Shown here one piece after another: positions 48,426-57,016 of a DNA stretch of 64,000 bases. The notes under the pieces were generated by a model, which ran no database searches, had not been told where the DNA came from, and saw nothing but the letters and a program-made list of their open reading frames with translations. Source of the DNA: Crocinitomicaceae bacterium (GTDB lineage: Bacteria; Bacteroidota; Bacteroidia; Flavobacteriales_D; Crocinitomicaceae); contig JABURP010000020.1 in assembly GCA_014762645.1 (NCBI GenBank), positions 27,041-91,040 on the forward strand, given 5' to 3'. The translations under genes were made by a program, and so were the position numbers. Position 1 is the first letter of the stretch. Each line of letters begins with the position of its first letter.

Positions 48426-49439
48426 ATGAAAAGAGTTTTAATTCTTGCCGCATGTTGCAATTTCGCAACTGCTTTTTCTCAATGGAATACTGATTTTGAA
48501 TCTCCCGATTTTGGGGTAACAGATTCAGCATGGTATGGACAGGATCAGGTAGTAGATGGTGATACTACTTACGTCAATGGCGTCATGACATTTGAGCTGA
48601 ACTACAATGCCACCTGGCAATCTTTTTCAGGGTTTGCCCTTTCAAGTTGGACAGATACCATAACACCGGGTTGGTCCAATCAATGTAGCGCCATAACTGG
48701 TGCGGGTGCAAGTGGATCAGACCAGTATGCGATTTGTTATGTATCTGCATGGTCAAATAACCGCGTATTTCTTGATTTACCAACGTCACAGAGCTTTGAA
48801 TCTGTAAAAGTGACGAATACGACATACGCTTATCGATCCATGGAAAATGGAGATAGCTTTGCAAAACCATTTGGTTCGGATACCAGTGCTGCAGGTGTAG
48901 TAGATGGGACCAACGGAGAAGATTGGTTTTTACTCACTATTTATGCATTGGGACAGGATTCACTTTATACAGGCGATTCGGTTAATTTTTACCTGGCAGA
49001 TTACAGGTTTGCAAACAATGCTCAGGACTATATTGTCAATACCTGGGAAACCATTGACCTTTCACCTCTCTATACGTCTAACGCAATCATTGGATTGGAT
49101 TTCGTACTCAACTCTTCTGATACCTCAGGTGGTTTTGGTATGAACACACCAGCGTACTTTGCAATGGATGATCTGGAAGTGGTGCAAAACCTGAATATTG
49201 AAGGAACAGAAGCTCCTGAATTACTGGCATATCCCAATCCGACAAGTGAACAACTTCACATTCAAACAGTGCCAAACACCTTACTGAGATTAATAGATAT
49301 GAACGGAAGGGTAGTGCTGGAAGAAAAGGTAAATTCTTCACAATTTATCTGGAATATTCAACATCTGGAATCAGGTATTTACACACTTATATCGCAACTG
49401 GATAACCAAATTACACAGGTAAAAATTGTGAAGCAATAA
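48426..49439 (+). CDS. DUF4465 T9SS surface protein of the B12 locus
   Basis: A 337-residue secreted protein: signal peptide (to about residue 18, TAFSQ), a DUF4465 beta-sandwich (residues about 20-250; WQSFSGFALSSWTDT, GSDQYAICYVS, VTNTTYAYRSMENGDSFAKPFG, FYLADYRF, NTPAYFAMDDL) and a type A T9SS sorting domain (LLAYPNPTSEQLHIQ...HLESGIYTL...VKIVKQ). DUF4465 proteins are frequent in cobalamin-controlled loci of Bacteroidota and probably bind the vitamin or a related ligand at the surface (inference). It is the first gene after the cobalamin riboswitch. Confidence 0.85.
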   Translation: MKRVLILAACCNFATAFSQWNTDFESPDFGVTDSAWYGQDQVVDGDTTYVNGVMTFELNYNATWQSFSGFALSSWTDTITPGWSNQCSAITGAGASGSDQYAICYVSAWSNNRVFLDLPTSQSFESVKVTNTTYAYRSMENGDSFAKPFGSDTSAAGVVDGTNGEDWFLLTIYALGQDSLYTGDSVNFYLADYRFANNAQDYIVNTWETIDLSPLYTSNAIIGLDFVLNSSDTSGGFGMNTPAYFAMDDLEVVQNLNIEGTEAPELLAYPNPTSEQLHIQTVPNTLLRLIDMNGRVVLEEKVNSSQFIWNIQHLESGIYTLISQLDNQITQVKIVKQ

Positions 49440-49443
49440 GTGT

Positions 49444-49495
49444 CAGAATGCCCATCTGCAAGTTACATATCGTATTATTTATGATGGGCATTCTG
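49444..49495 (+). promoter_or_regulatory. Perfect 13-bp inverted repeat enclosing the receptor start codon
   Basis: CAGAATGCCCATC (49444-49456) and GATGGGCATTCTG (49483-49495) are perfect reverse complements, separated by 26 bases. The left arm contains the ATG start (49448-49450) of the receptor gene, and the right arm two in-frame ATGs (49481, 49484). No T-run follows, so it is not a simple terminator. In the mRNA the start codon would be paired. Confidence 0.85.
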
Positions 49496-51475
49496 TCCTT
49501 TCTATCAACGAATGCGCAAGATTCACTCAGGAAACTGCCAAATGTTCTTGTAACTGAAACACGCCCGCGAATTTTTGTTTCTGACTTGAACTCACCAGGG
49601 CCAAATTACAGCTTACCTGAATGGAAGATCAAAGAGCTGGGATCACGTGATGTGGGCGAGGTAATGAAGTTTACACCTGGTGCCCAGATTAAGGATTACG
49701 GAGGAATTGGAGGTATAAAAACCATTCGTTTTCGTAGTTTGGGTGGTGCGCATACCGGTGTAATAGTTGATCACAATACGCAGTTTAACACACAGGTGGG
49801 AACCATTAACCTAAGTTCATTCGAAACATTTGCGTTAAAAGCTATTCACTTCACCAGTGGTCAGCCTACTTCACTCTTAAGCATGCCTAGTGCATATATC
49901 CCTTCCAGTTCTATTGGTATTCAAACAAATCAATCAATAAGAGATACGGCATATAATCTGGGATTTTACCAGACCGTCACCAGCATAAACGCCTACGAAA
50001 CAGGTCTGAATATCGGATCACCCATAGGTAAGAAGTTTGGTGTTGGAGCACTTTTATTTGCAAAATACGGTGATGGCAGGTATCCGTATGTATATGATTT
50101 GACGGGGTCTGAAGAATCGTTTACCCGGGAGAACTCCAGGCTTTTTAATTATCGGGCCAGAATTGGAGGAGGATACTTTGGGGATAGATCGAAAGTTAAC
50201 TTCCAGGTATACTATAACAAAAATAATCAGCAACTACCCGGAGCCGTTATCCTGTTTAATCCTTCTAATGATCAAAGTTTGATGAATGAGGATTTTAGAG
50301 CAGACCTGAGTCATTTTGTATTTGTTCCAACTTCATCAGATAATGGAGCATGGACCATTAGAACCAGTGCTTATGCACAATCCAACAGAACAATTTATGA
50401 AGATCCTAATTTTCTTAATGCGCAAGGTTTTATTCGGTCCAATTATCTGCAACACCGATATGGTTTAGGAATCATGAGCAATAGAACATGGAAGAGTTCA
50501 CGTATCTTCATTGGAACAGACGCTTATTTGTCTGATCTTATAAGTAATGAATTTGATAATGCCCCTAAGCGGATAGGATTTAACAGTGTAATAGGGACAA
50601 GTGTTAATGTAGGTAAATCATGGCATCTGGAAGGTAATGTGACACATCAACTCATTTGGGATGAAGCCCGTTCAGCAGATTCTTTGCTCGCTAAACGTTA
50701 TTCCAAATGGGCACCGTATATAGGTGTATCCGTAAAGCCATTTAAAAATAAAAGATTGGGTGTCCGATCGTTTTATAAAAAAGCATTTCGCATGCCCACA
50801 TTCAATGATTTGTATTACAACTTTATTGGGAATACGAATCTAAAACCAGAAGAGGCACATCAATTTAACTTTGGTTTAAATTACCAGTTTGATCTTTCCG
50901 GTAATGATAAAAAACACAAGAATATTTTTGAATTTTCCATTGATGGCTTCTATAACCAGGTGAAAAATAAAATTGTTGCTGTCCCAACCAAGGACTTGTT
51001 CAATTGGAGCATGCAAAATATTGGTAAAACAAGGGTTTTGGGTACAGATATCGGGTTTATTTATGCACAGGGAATTGCTGCCTGGAACTGGAATCTGACC
51101 GGGAGTTTAACTGTCAATCAATCTGTTGATGTAACAAACCCTGAAAGCTCATCATACGGCCATCAAATTCCGTACACGCCTTTGCTCTCCGGTAACACCA
51201 GTCTCTCAATTGCCTGGAAGGGATATACTTTAACAAATAATGTCCTGTACACTGGACAACGCTATTCGCTCAACGAAAATATCCCCATGAATTATATGGA
51301 ACCTTTCGTAGATTGGAACATTGGTATATCCAAACTTTTTGAACTTCCACATCACAATCGTCTTTATGTCAGTTTGAAAACCATGAATGTACTCAATAAA
51401 AATTATGAAGTAATTCGTAGTTTCCCAATGCCGGGAAGGTATTACCAGATTACTTTAAAATACAACTACAAATGA
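49448..51475 (+). CDS. TonB-dependent receptor, BtuB-like
   Basis: A 675-residue outer-membrane receptor: signal peptide (to about residue 24, STNAQ), plug domain (VLVTETRPR TonB-box-like region, IKTIRFRSLGGAHTGVIVDH), and a barrel with C-terminal YYQITLKYNYK. Size and shape match BtuB-type vitamin B12 transporters. The cobalamin riboswitch upstream and the neighbouring propeller lipoprotein support cobalamin as substrate. It begins 8 bases after the DUF4465 gene; the start codon lies within a 13-bp perfect inverted repeat. Next gene overlaps by 4 bases (ATGA). Confidence 0.9.
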   Translation: MPICKLHIVLFMMGILSFLSTNAQDSLRKLPNVLVTETRPRIFVSDLNSPGPNYSLPEWKIKELGSRDVGEVMKFTPGAQIKDYGGIGGIKTIRFRSLGGAHTGVIVDHNTQFNTQVGTINLSSFETFALKAIHFTSGQPTSLLSMPSAYIPSSSIGIQTNQSIRDTAYNLGFYQTVTSINAYETGLNIGSPIGKKFGVGALLFAKYGDGRYPYVYDLTGSEESFTRENSRLFNYRARIGGGYFGDRSKVNFQVYYNKNNQQLPGAVILFNPSNDQSLMNEDFRADLSHFVFVPTSSDNGAWTIRTSAYAQSNRTIYEDPNFLNAQGFIRSNYLQHRYGLGIMSNRTWKSSRIFIGTDAYLSDLISNEFDNAPKRIGFNSVIGTSVNVGKSWHLEGNVTHQLIWDEARSADSLLAKRYSKWAPYIGVSVKPFKNKRLGVRSFYKKAFRMPTFNDLYYNFIGNTNLKPEEAHQFNFGLNYQFDLSGNDKKHKNIFEFSIDGFYNQVKNKIVAVPTKDLFNWSMQNIGKTRVLGTDIGFIYAQGIAAWNWNLTGSLTVNQSVDVTNPESSSYGHQIPYTPLLSGNTSLSIAWKGYTLTNNVLYTGQRYSLNENIPMNYMEPFVDWNIGISKLFELPHHNRLYVSLKTMNVLNKNYEVIRSFPMPGRYYQITLKYNYK

Positions 51476-52515
51476 AATATTTAACACTAATCGTCACAGT
51501 AATAGCACTGGTTTCCTGTAAAAAGGATCCTCCGGTTGAACCGACTCCCGGAAAGTATGAAGCCGGGATTATTATACTCAATGAAGGCTTGTTTCAACAA
51601 AACAATTCTTCCATGACGTTTTATTCGTTTAATGAGCATCAGGAATATCAACAAGTATTTTACAAAGAGAACAACAGGGGACTGGGAGATACTGCAAATG
51701 ACATGGTGCTATATGACTCCGGAGATTCAACTTATTTGGTTGTAGCGGTGGACGTTTCCAGTCAAATTGAGATCATAGATGCAGCAAGTTTAAAATCAGT
51801 TAAACAAATACCTGTTTTCAACGGAAGTATTGCCAGAGAGCCCAGAAGGTTGCAAATAGCAGGATCAAATATTTATTCCTGTAATTATGATGGTAGTGTC
51901 AGTGTGATTAGCATGACTACAAAGAGTATCATCAACACGATTACAGTTGGTGCCAACCCGGATGGTATGGCTTTGGTTGGAACAAACCTTTACGTAACAA
52001 ATTCAGGCGGACTGAATTCGCCGGTGTACGATACGACAATTTCTGTTATCGACCTGACGACAGCAACAGTTACCACACAAATTGGGACGAGAATCAATTG
52101 CGCGGCAACGCTTGCCGATAACGAAGGTGATTTATACGTTATTTCAAATGGAAACTACACATCTGTAAGTCCTGCGTTGTTGCGTATAGATACGCAAACA
52201 AATCTGGTAGTGGATTCTGTAGCTATTTCAATTGGAAGTTGGGCATTTTATGATGATTGGATTTATTATTACGATTCTGATCTGCAGGGAGTCTATCGTT
52301 ACCATACGCTTACTGAAACTTTTGAAAATGATAAGATTATCGATTGTAATGGGTATCAAACCATGTACAAGCTATTTGTAAATAACAGTGGTATCTATAC
52401 AGCAGACGCAAATGGCTATGTCAATTCATCTACCATTCGTTGTTATAACCTGGCAGGTGGGTATCAATATGAATTTACAGCGGGCTTAAACGCAACAAAA
52501 TTTATTTTTAACTAG
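51472..52515 (+). CDS. BtuG-like beta-propeller lipoprotein
   Basis: A 347-residue lipoprotein with lipobox ALVSC (Cys about residue 16) and a YncE/DUF5074-type seven-bladed propeller: repeated blades such as IEIIDAASLKSVKQIPV, VSVISMTTKSIINTITVG and ISVIDLTTATVTTQIG. In Bacteroides, BtuG is such a propeller on the cell surface, binding cobalamin very tightly and sitting on BtuB. Here it is coupled to the BtuB-like receptor (ATGA overlap), which makes the BtuG role likely. The next gene starts 1 base after its stop. Confidence 0.85.
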   Translation: MKYLTLIVTVIALVSCKKDPPVEPTPGKYEAGIIILNEGLFQQNNSSMTFYSFNEHQEYQQVFYKENNRGLGDTANDMVLYDSGDSTYLVVAVDVSSQIEIIDAASLKSVKQIPVFNGSIAREPRRLQIAGSNIYSCNYDGSVSVISMTTKSIINTITVGANPDGMALVGTNLYVTNSGGLNSPVYDTTISVIDLTTATVTTQIGTRINCAATLADNEGDLYVISNGNYTSVSPALLRIDTQTNLVVDSVAISIGSWAFYDDWIYYYDSDLQGVYRYHTLTETFENDKIIDCNGYQTMYKLFVNNSGIYTADANGYVNSSTIRCYNLAGGYQYEFTAGLNATKFIFN

Positions 52516-52516
52516 G

Positions 52517-53479
52517 ATGAGATTTTCGTTTTTAGCCATATTGTTCCTTGTGTTTAAAGCGGGTTATTCGCAGTTTGCACCACCGGCTAATCAGACCGGA
52601 ACAACGGCTATTCATAAAGATTCATCTGCAATAGTGAGTTGGGCAAGTTCCGTGGTTGAATTTCAAAGGGGTCCACAGGATATTTCAGCCGGGGCACCGC
52701 TTGCTGATTTTGGAGATTCTACAAATGCACTAGGGGTCGCAGAAGGAAATTCAACAGATGTAGTTTCATTAGGAGATGGAGGGGTTATTGTGCTAACATT
52801 TCAATATCCAATTGAAAATGGTCCCGGACCTGATTTTGCAATCTTTGAAAATAGTTTTAGTCATGATTATTTAGAACTTGCCCATGTGGAGGTAAGTACA
52901 GATGGAATTAATTTTGTCCGTATTCCATCAGAATCAGCCATTCAAACGGATACGCAAACAGATGGTTTTGGTAGTACAAATGCCTCTGAAATTCACAATC
53001 TGGCCGGTAAATACATCCAAGGATACGGAACGCCATTTGATTTGCAGGATATTGTTGATTCTGCAGGGGTTAATCTGGATAGTATTCATTACGTGCGCAT
53101 TATTGATGTTGTGGGGAGTATAAATTCAGCATACGGTAGCACAGATGCGTATGGAACCTTGATTAATGATCCTTACCCGACGGCATTTGGGTCCGGAGGA
53201 TTTGATTTGGATGCAGTAGCAGTTATTAATGAGAACAACATATTTGCTTCGGCCAATCAAGAACAGGTAAATTTCACAATCTATCCGAATCCGACCAATG
53301 GACAAATTAAGTTAAAGGTAGAGGGAAACAAGGTCATCCAATTAATAGATATTACCGGTAAAATTATTGCCGTTTGGGAAGAAAATCCCGGGGCGATTAA
53401 TTTGGTAGAACTTGGACTTGAAAAAGGGATTTATCTTATTCGAATAGGAGAAACAAGCAAGCGAGTAATTCTCAGATAA
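52517..53479 (+). CDS. T9SS cell-surface protein of the B12 locus
   Basis: A 320-residue secreted protein: signal peptide (to about residue 19, GYSQ), a beta-sandwich body (IENGPGPDFAIFENSF, LELAHVEVSTDGINFVRIP, GFDLDAVAVIN) and a type A T9SS sorting domain (FTIYPNPTNGQIKLKV, IQLIDITGKI, EKGIYLIRIG). The body matches a family of surface proteins seen with cobalamin-uptake genes; it may be a further B12-capture protein (inference). Last gene of the riboswitch operon; overlaps the convergent gene by 8 bases. Confidence 0.8.
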   Translation: MRFSFLAILFLVFKAGYSQFAPPANQTGTTAIHKDSSAIVSWASSVVEFQRGPQDISAGAPLADFGDSTNALGVAEGNSTDVVSLGDGGVIVLTFQYPIENGPGPDFAIFENSFSHDYLELAHVEVSTDGINFVRIPSESAIQTDTQTDGFGSTNASEIHNLAGKYIQGYGTPFDLQDIVDSAGVNLDSIHYVRIIDVVGSINSAYGSTDAYGTLINDPYPTAFGSGGFDLDAVAVINENNIFASANQEQVNFTIYPNPTNGQIKLKVEGNKVIQLIDITGKIIAVWEENPGAINLVELGLEKGIYLIRIGETSKRVILR

Positions 53480-53891
53480 ACTTTAAGGTGCCCATGCGAT
53501 ATTTCCATCCCATTTTGTTTTCGGATGCCGCTGCGCCAATAGTCATGGCTACGTATCGCACATTTTCAGGATTAATTTTTTGTGTAGAAAAGGAGTAAGT
53601 GTATGCAACACCTTTATTGGTGTATGTGTCCTGAAAAAGTAGATTGTTGACACCACGCGCAATAAAACTCGCTTTTTCACCACTGTGATTAGCACCACAG
53701 ATATATGCCGTTAGGTGCAAAGAATCTGAAGTAAGCCATGCCTGTTTTGTGACTTCTATGGTATCGTTAAGACTAAGTTGACTTTTAGCCAGTGTGAATT
53801 GATCCAATTTAATAATGAAGTTATTGGTGTTTGTAAACCCCAACTTCAGCAATAAAATAAATATGGATAAAAGTAAAAACCGCATAAGCAT
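53472..53891 (-). CDS. Small exported protein of unknown function
   Basis: About 139 residues: a hydrophobic N-terminus (MLMRFLLLSIFILLLKLGF) acts as signal peptide or anchor, followed by a beta-rich domain (LSLNDTIEVTKQAWLTSDSLHLTAY, YTYSFSTQKINPENVRYVAMTIG). Two cysteines are few and not patterned. I start at the ATG at 53891; a TTG lies one codon upstream and another ATG at 53885. The 3' end overlaps the convergent B12-locus gene by 8 bases. No family recognised. Confidence 0.6.
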   Translation of the reverse strand: MLMRFLLLSIFILLLKLGFTNTNNFIIKLDQFTLAKSQLSLNDTIEVTKQAWLTSDSLHLTAYICGANHSGEKASFIARGVNNLLFQDTYTNKGVAYTYSFSTQKINPENVRYVAMTIGAAASENKMGWKYRMGTLKFI

Positions 53892-53947
53892 CAAATGTCG
53901 TGATTTTTACTGCTGTACAAAAGTCACTCCATTCTTTTTAAGAAAGT

Positions 53948-54394
53948 TTAGGAGTTTACGTATTCATTGATTTTATCAGGATAATTTCTTTTAACAAATT
54001 CAAGGGCTTCATTAAAGGATGAATGAAATCTGTCCGTAATTGAAATCGATTTACGTTTCTCTTCAGCTACTATTTTCAAAACCTGATCTTTTTTCATTAT
54101 ACCGGTCCGTTGCGCTACTGTGCCTGCGCTAATTTGCAGATCAATGTGGTCTATTTCTTCCCTAGTAATAGTTTTTAAGCGGTTCAGTAGAATGAATTTA
54201 ACGGTAATGCTTTGATCTGTAAAAGTTGTGGTTTTAATTCCAAAAAACAGACTAAACCCAAGAATCCAAAATATACAGGATGCCCAGAAAGGAATAGAGA
54301 GTTTATCTATTAAAAATGGTGCAGTTCCCAATAGCAACAGAAGTAAGATGACGAAATAATAATGCCCGGAGGTTTTTGATACGACCTGTTCCAT
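53948..54394 (-). CDS. Two-helix membrane protein with a PH-like domain
   Basis: A 148-residue protein with two N-terminal membrane helices (about residues 13-30 and 35-53), then a beta-rich cytoplasmic domain (TTTFTDQSITVKFILLNRLKTI..., ISITDRFHSSFNEALEFVKRNY) resembling bacterial PH-like domains. Its start immediately follows the stop of the DUF5686-like gene (TAA ATG), so the two are coupled. Function unknown. Confidence 0.65.
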   Translation of the reverse strand: MEQVVSKTSGHYYFVILLLLLLGTAPFLIDKLSIPFWASCIFWILGFSLFFGIKTTTFTDQSITVKFILLNRLKTITREEIDHIDLQISAGTVAQRTGIMKKDQVLKIVAEEKRKSISITDRFHSSFNEALEFVKRNYPDKINEYVNS

Positions 54395-55642
54395 TTAAAA
54401 ATTAAATTTTAGGTCACGTTCGTTCATGATATCAAAGGATACCTTGAATTGCACATTTTTGGGCTTATCTTCATCTGGTAGTGCCAGGGAATTATTGGCC
54501 CAGCTAAAAATAACGTAAGCACCAACCCTAAGACGCCTTCGAATAAATTTAAAGGTACGTTCTATTCCCGTGTAAGCTTCGATATAAAAATAGTCGTCAT
54601 GTTCTGGCAGGTAAATGGTTCCACCTCCTATTAATGCTTGAATTCCAGTCTTCTTCATAAACGGGATTTTATTGATAATCGCTCCTTGAAAGTGATGTAT
54701 GTAATGTAGCTCAAAATAAAAATCCTTGGTTTGGTAAGATGAGTCAAGGTTTTGGAAAGAATAAAGAGGTTGGCTTAAGAAATACTTGAAAAATGGATCC
54801 GTATCTGATTTCCTAAAAAATTTACGATCGATATACAAGACACTATCCTGGTTGACGAATTTTCCGGTTTTAGCAACGTAGAAGGATTTACCCATTGTAC
54901 CAATTTGTATTTCTTGTTCAACAGAAAACGAGATATAGTCAAAATCCAAGACAGAATTAAAAATTCCCTGATAACCCTTTTCCCAGTAAAAACTGAACGT
55001 AGGCCAACGACTACCTAATACTACTTTTCGGTGTGGTTCGGTCATGTATTTTTGAAAGGGTGTATATTGAATAGAAAGGTTGGTTCTAAATGCGTTATAA
55101 GGATCAAAACTATAAGGCTCAGGATCTTCTTGTTGCAACCACTTATCTAACCACGTGATAAATTTATAATCATCTCTGAATGGCTCCCTGTGCTCCAGTC
55201 TTGCACTAGTACTAACGTATAAGCCGTTCACAACTTCGATTCGGTGCCAAATTCCAAATTTGTTGTTCATATACCAATTGGATCTACTAAGCGTTCCCAA
55301 ATAAGAATTCCATGAATTGATTAGGTCAACTTCACGTGACCCCCAAACAGACCAAGTCCCAAATTTTTTGGGAAGATAGCGGTGATAAACTCTTAACCGT
55401 CCTCTGGAATCCCAATTAGCAAATCCAATGCTATAATCTCCATCCACATCAATCCATTGTTCATCTTCCCATTTTTTGAAATATTGAAAACCGGGGCCGA
55501 TTCTTGGTCCTCCGGCAGTTATTGGTTCAATCAAGTCCGCAACAGAGGAGATGTACCACTGCTCCTTTTTATGACGGTTTCTGTGCTCAAACCCAAACCA
55601 AAGAGCTTTTAACCAGGTGATTTTGTTGAAAACTGCATCCAC
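54395..55642 (-). CDS. C-terminal part of the split DUF5686-family protein
   Basis: A 415-residue frame from GTG 55642, beginning MDAVFNKITWLKALWFG: barrel-like strands to the C-terminus (RLRVGAYVIFSW, FKVSFDIMNERDLKFNF). No signal peptide, so it is unlikely to be exported on its own. The GTG is probably not a natural start but part of the interrupted frame (SVDAVFNK). Annotators may list it as a separate gene. Confidence 0.5.
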   Translation of the reverse strand: MDAVFNKITWLKALWFGFEHRNRHKKEQWYISSVADLIEPITAGGPRIGPGFQYFKKWEDEQWIDVDGDYSIGFANWDSRGRLRVYHRYLPKKFGTWSVWGSREVDLINSWNSYLGTLSRSNWYMNNKFGIWHRIEVVNGLYVSTSARLEHREPFRDDYKFITWLDKWLQQEDPEPYSFDPYNAFRTNLSIQYTPFQKYMTEPHRKVVLGSRWPTFSFYWEKGYQGIFNSVLDFDYISFSVEQEIQIGTMGKSFYVAKTGKFVNQDSVLYIDRKFFRKSDTDPFFKYFLSQPLYSFQNLDSSYQTKDFYFELHYIHHFQGAIINKIPFMKKTGIQALIGGGTIYLPEHDDYFYIEAYTGIERTFKFIRRRLRVGAYVIFSWANNSLALPDEDKPKNVQFKVSFDIMNERDLKFNF

Positions 55643-55762
55643 GGAATCCAGATATTTTTCTGAAGTATAAATGGCCGTTAAACTGTCCTGAACAAACTTT
55701 TTTCTCCGTTCTTCTTCCGTTAGTGGAACAGGTCTGATCGCATCCCAATACGTTGAATCCCG

Positions 55763-56914
55763 CTAGTAGGCCTCTTCTGTCGTAATTCCAATTTCGTTGC
55801 TAAAGTGTTTTGGAGGAAAGTCAGGGTTAAAGTTCCAATTGGAGTAGGTCACCGTGGTGATCCCTTTTACCTTTTCTTTCATGTACTTTGTGTCGTATTC
55901 AAAAATTTGCTTGTTGACCACCCAAAATGAGTCAATTTTTTCATATTCCTGAATGAGGTGGAAGTTGTCGTATTTTTTAAGATTACCCTTGTGCATTGAT
56001 ACATCTACTTTTGTCAGTACCCATTCATTTTTGAGTACCCATAGAAATCCCTCCATAGTTGATGTACCAACACTTCTTGCAGAAACCTCAATCTTGTAAA
56101 TCGTATCATTATCTTGATGAATTACCTCCTTCAGTTTGTATTTATAGCTCAGAATACCGGCAGGGTGTAAAGGAGAAACAATAGGAGTTCTATGCAGGTC
56201 ATACTTTTTTATAAGGCTTTCATAAAAGTTAAAGTCACCACTCGTTGTTGTTTGAAAATAAATCTGATCCGGTTTTCCAATTTTATCGTATCCGGTTCGG
56301 ATTTCTTTCATTTTATTAGGATACTGAAAGTGTTTTTCAAGGTTGATTTCCACCATATTCAACCGATTTTCTCCATTCAGTTTGTCCTGAATCTCATCTT
56401 TTTGTTTTTGAAACATATCTGACGGTTCTTCTTCCTCATCTTCTTTCTTTTCTTTTTTCTTAACGTCGTATGTTTCTGTTCCTTTTATATAGACATCACA
56501 GCTGTATTCATCAAATTGTCTGATCATATCCTTTTTATGGGCTATGACATTCTGAATAATCTCCCATCCAATATTTCTCCGCTTAGTTTCAACCTCTACT
56601 ACATTTAGCTCATTTTGGGCCTGCTTTAGGTAAATATTTTGAACAACAGGTTTAAGGTCTGAAACCGTAACCTTTACCACTTGTTCTTCAAATCCAATAC
56701 ATTTGTAGATGACGTCGTATGTGCCCATTTCACAACCAAAGAAGTACTTGCCTTCTTCGTCTGTAATGGCACCCAGGTTGGTGAAATTCTTGACATATAC
56801 TTTGGCATAGGGGATAGGGTTATTGCTTTCGTCGTAGACAAAGCCCTGTATACTTTGCGAAAAACTATTTATCGCAAGGAACACACATACACAGATTAAA
56901 AAGATTTTCTTCAC
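55763..56914 (-). CDS. N-terminal part of the split DUF5686-family protein
   Basis: A 383-residue frame with signal peptide (to about residue 20, NSFSQ), a carboxypeptidase regulatory-like domain (about residues 22-100, with NPIPYAKVYV and GAITDEEGKYFF), and a mixed region containing an acidic, Lys/Glu-rich stretch (about residues 155-180). It stops at the amber codon 55765-55763. The protein would be secreted but would lack the barrel half. Upstream gene is 102 bases away. Confidence 0.6.
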   Translation of the reverse strand: MKKIFLICVCVFLAINSFSQSIQGFVYDESNNPIPYAKVYVKNFTNLGAITDEEGKYFFGCEMGTYDVIYKCIGFEEQVVKVTVSDLKPVVQNIYLKQAQNELNVVEVETKRRNIGWEIIQNVIAHKKDMIRQFDEYSCDVYIKGTETYDVKKKEKKEDEEEEPSDMFQKQKDEIQDKLNGENRLNMVEINLEKHFQYPNKMKEIRTGYDKIGKPDQIYFQTTTSGDFNFYESLIKKYDLHRTPIVSPLHPAGILSYKYKLKEVIHQDNDTIYKIEVSARSVGTSTMEGFLWVLKNEWVLTKVDVSMHKGNLKKYDNFHLIQEYEKIDSFWVVNKQIFEYDTKYMKEKVKGITTVTYSNWNFNPDFPPKHFSNEIGITTEEAY

Positions 56915-57016
56915 CCTATGAATTAGACAGAATTATAATGCGCAAAGTTACAGTGAGTAACGGATAATCCAATGCAAAATGTGTTAAATGGTCACAAGAA
57001 TCTCTGAATGAGACAT

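Larger units (their letters stand above)
54395..56914 (-). pseudogene. DUF5686-family outer membrane protein gene interrupted by one in-frame amber codon
   Basis: Reading on the minus strand from 56914 to 54395 gives one continuous 840-codon frame broken only by TAG at 55765-55763. The N-terminal 383 residues have a signal peptide, a carboxypeptidase-like domain (IQGFVYDESNNPIPYAKVYV) and a DUF5686 segment. After the stop, 455 more residues continue without any other stop or shift (RDSTYWDAIRPVPLTEEERRK..., then the barrel-like part ending NERDLKFNF). In relatives SxYW..IRPVPLT follows directly, so the stop falls inside a conserved region. Explanations: recent nonsense mutation, sequencing or assembly error, or readthrough. 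Confidence 0.8.

Noticed and set aside
48583..49341. Additional frames in the DUF4465 gene on both strands
   Set aside because: They lie wholly in a well-supported gene with signal peptide, domain and sorting signal.
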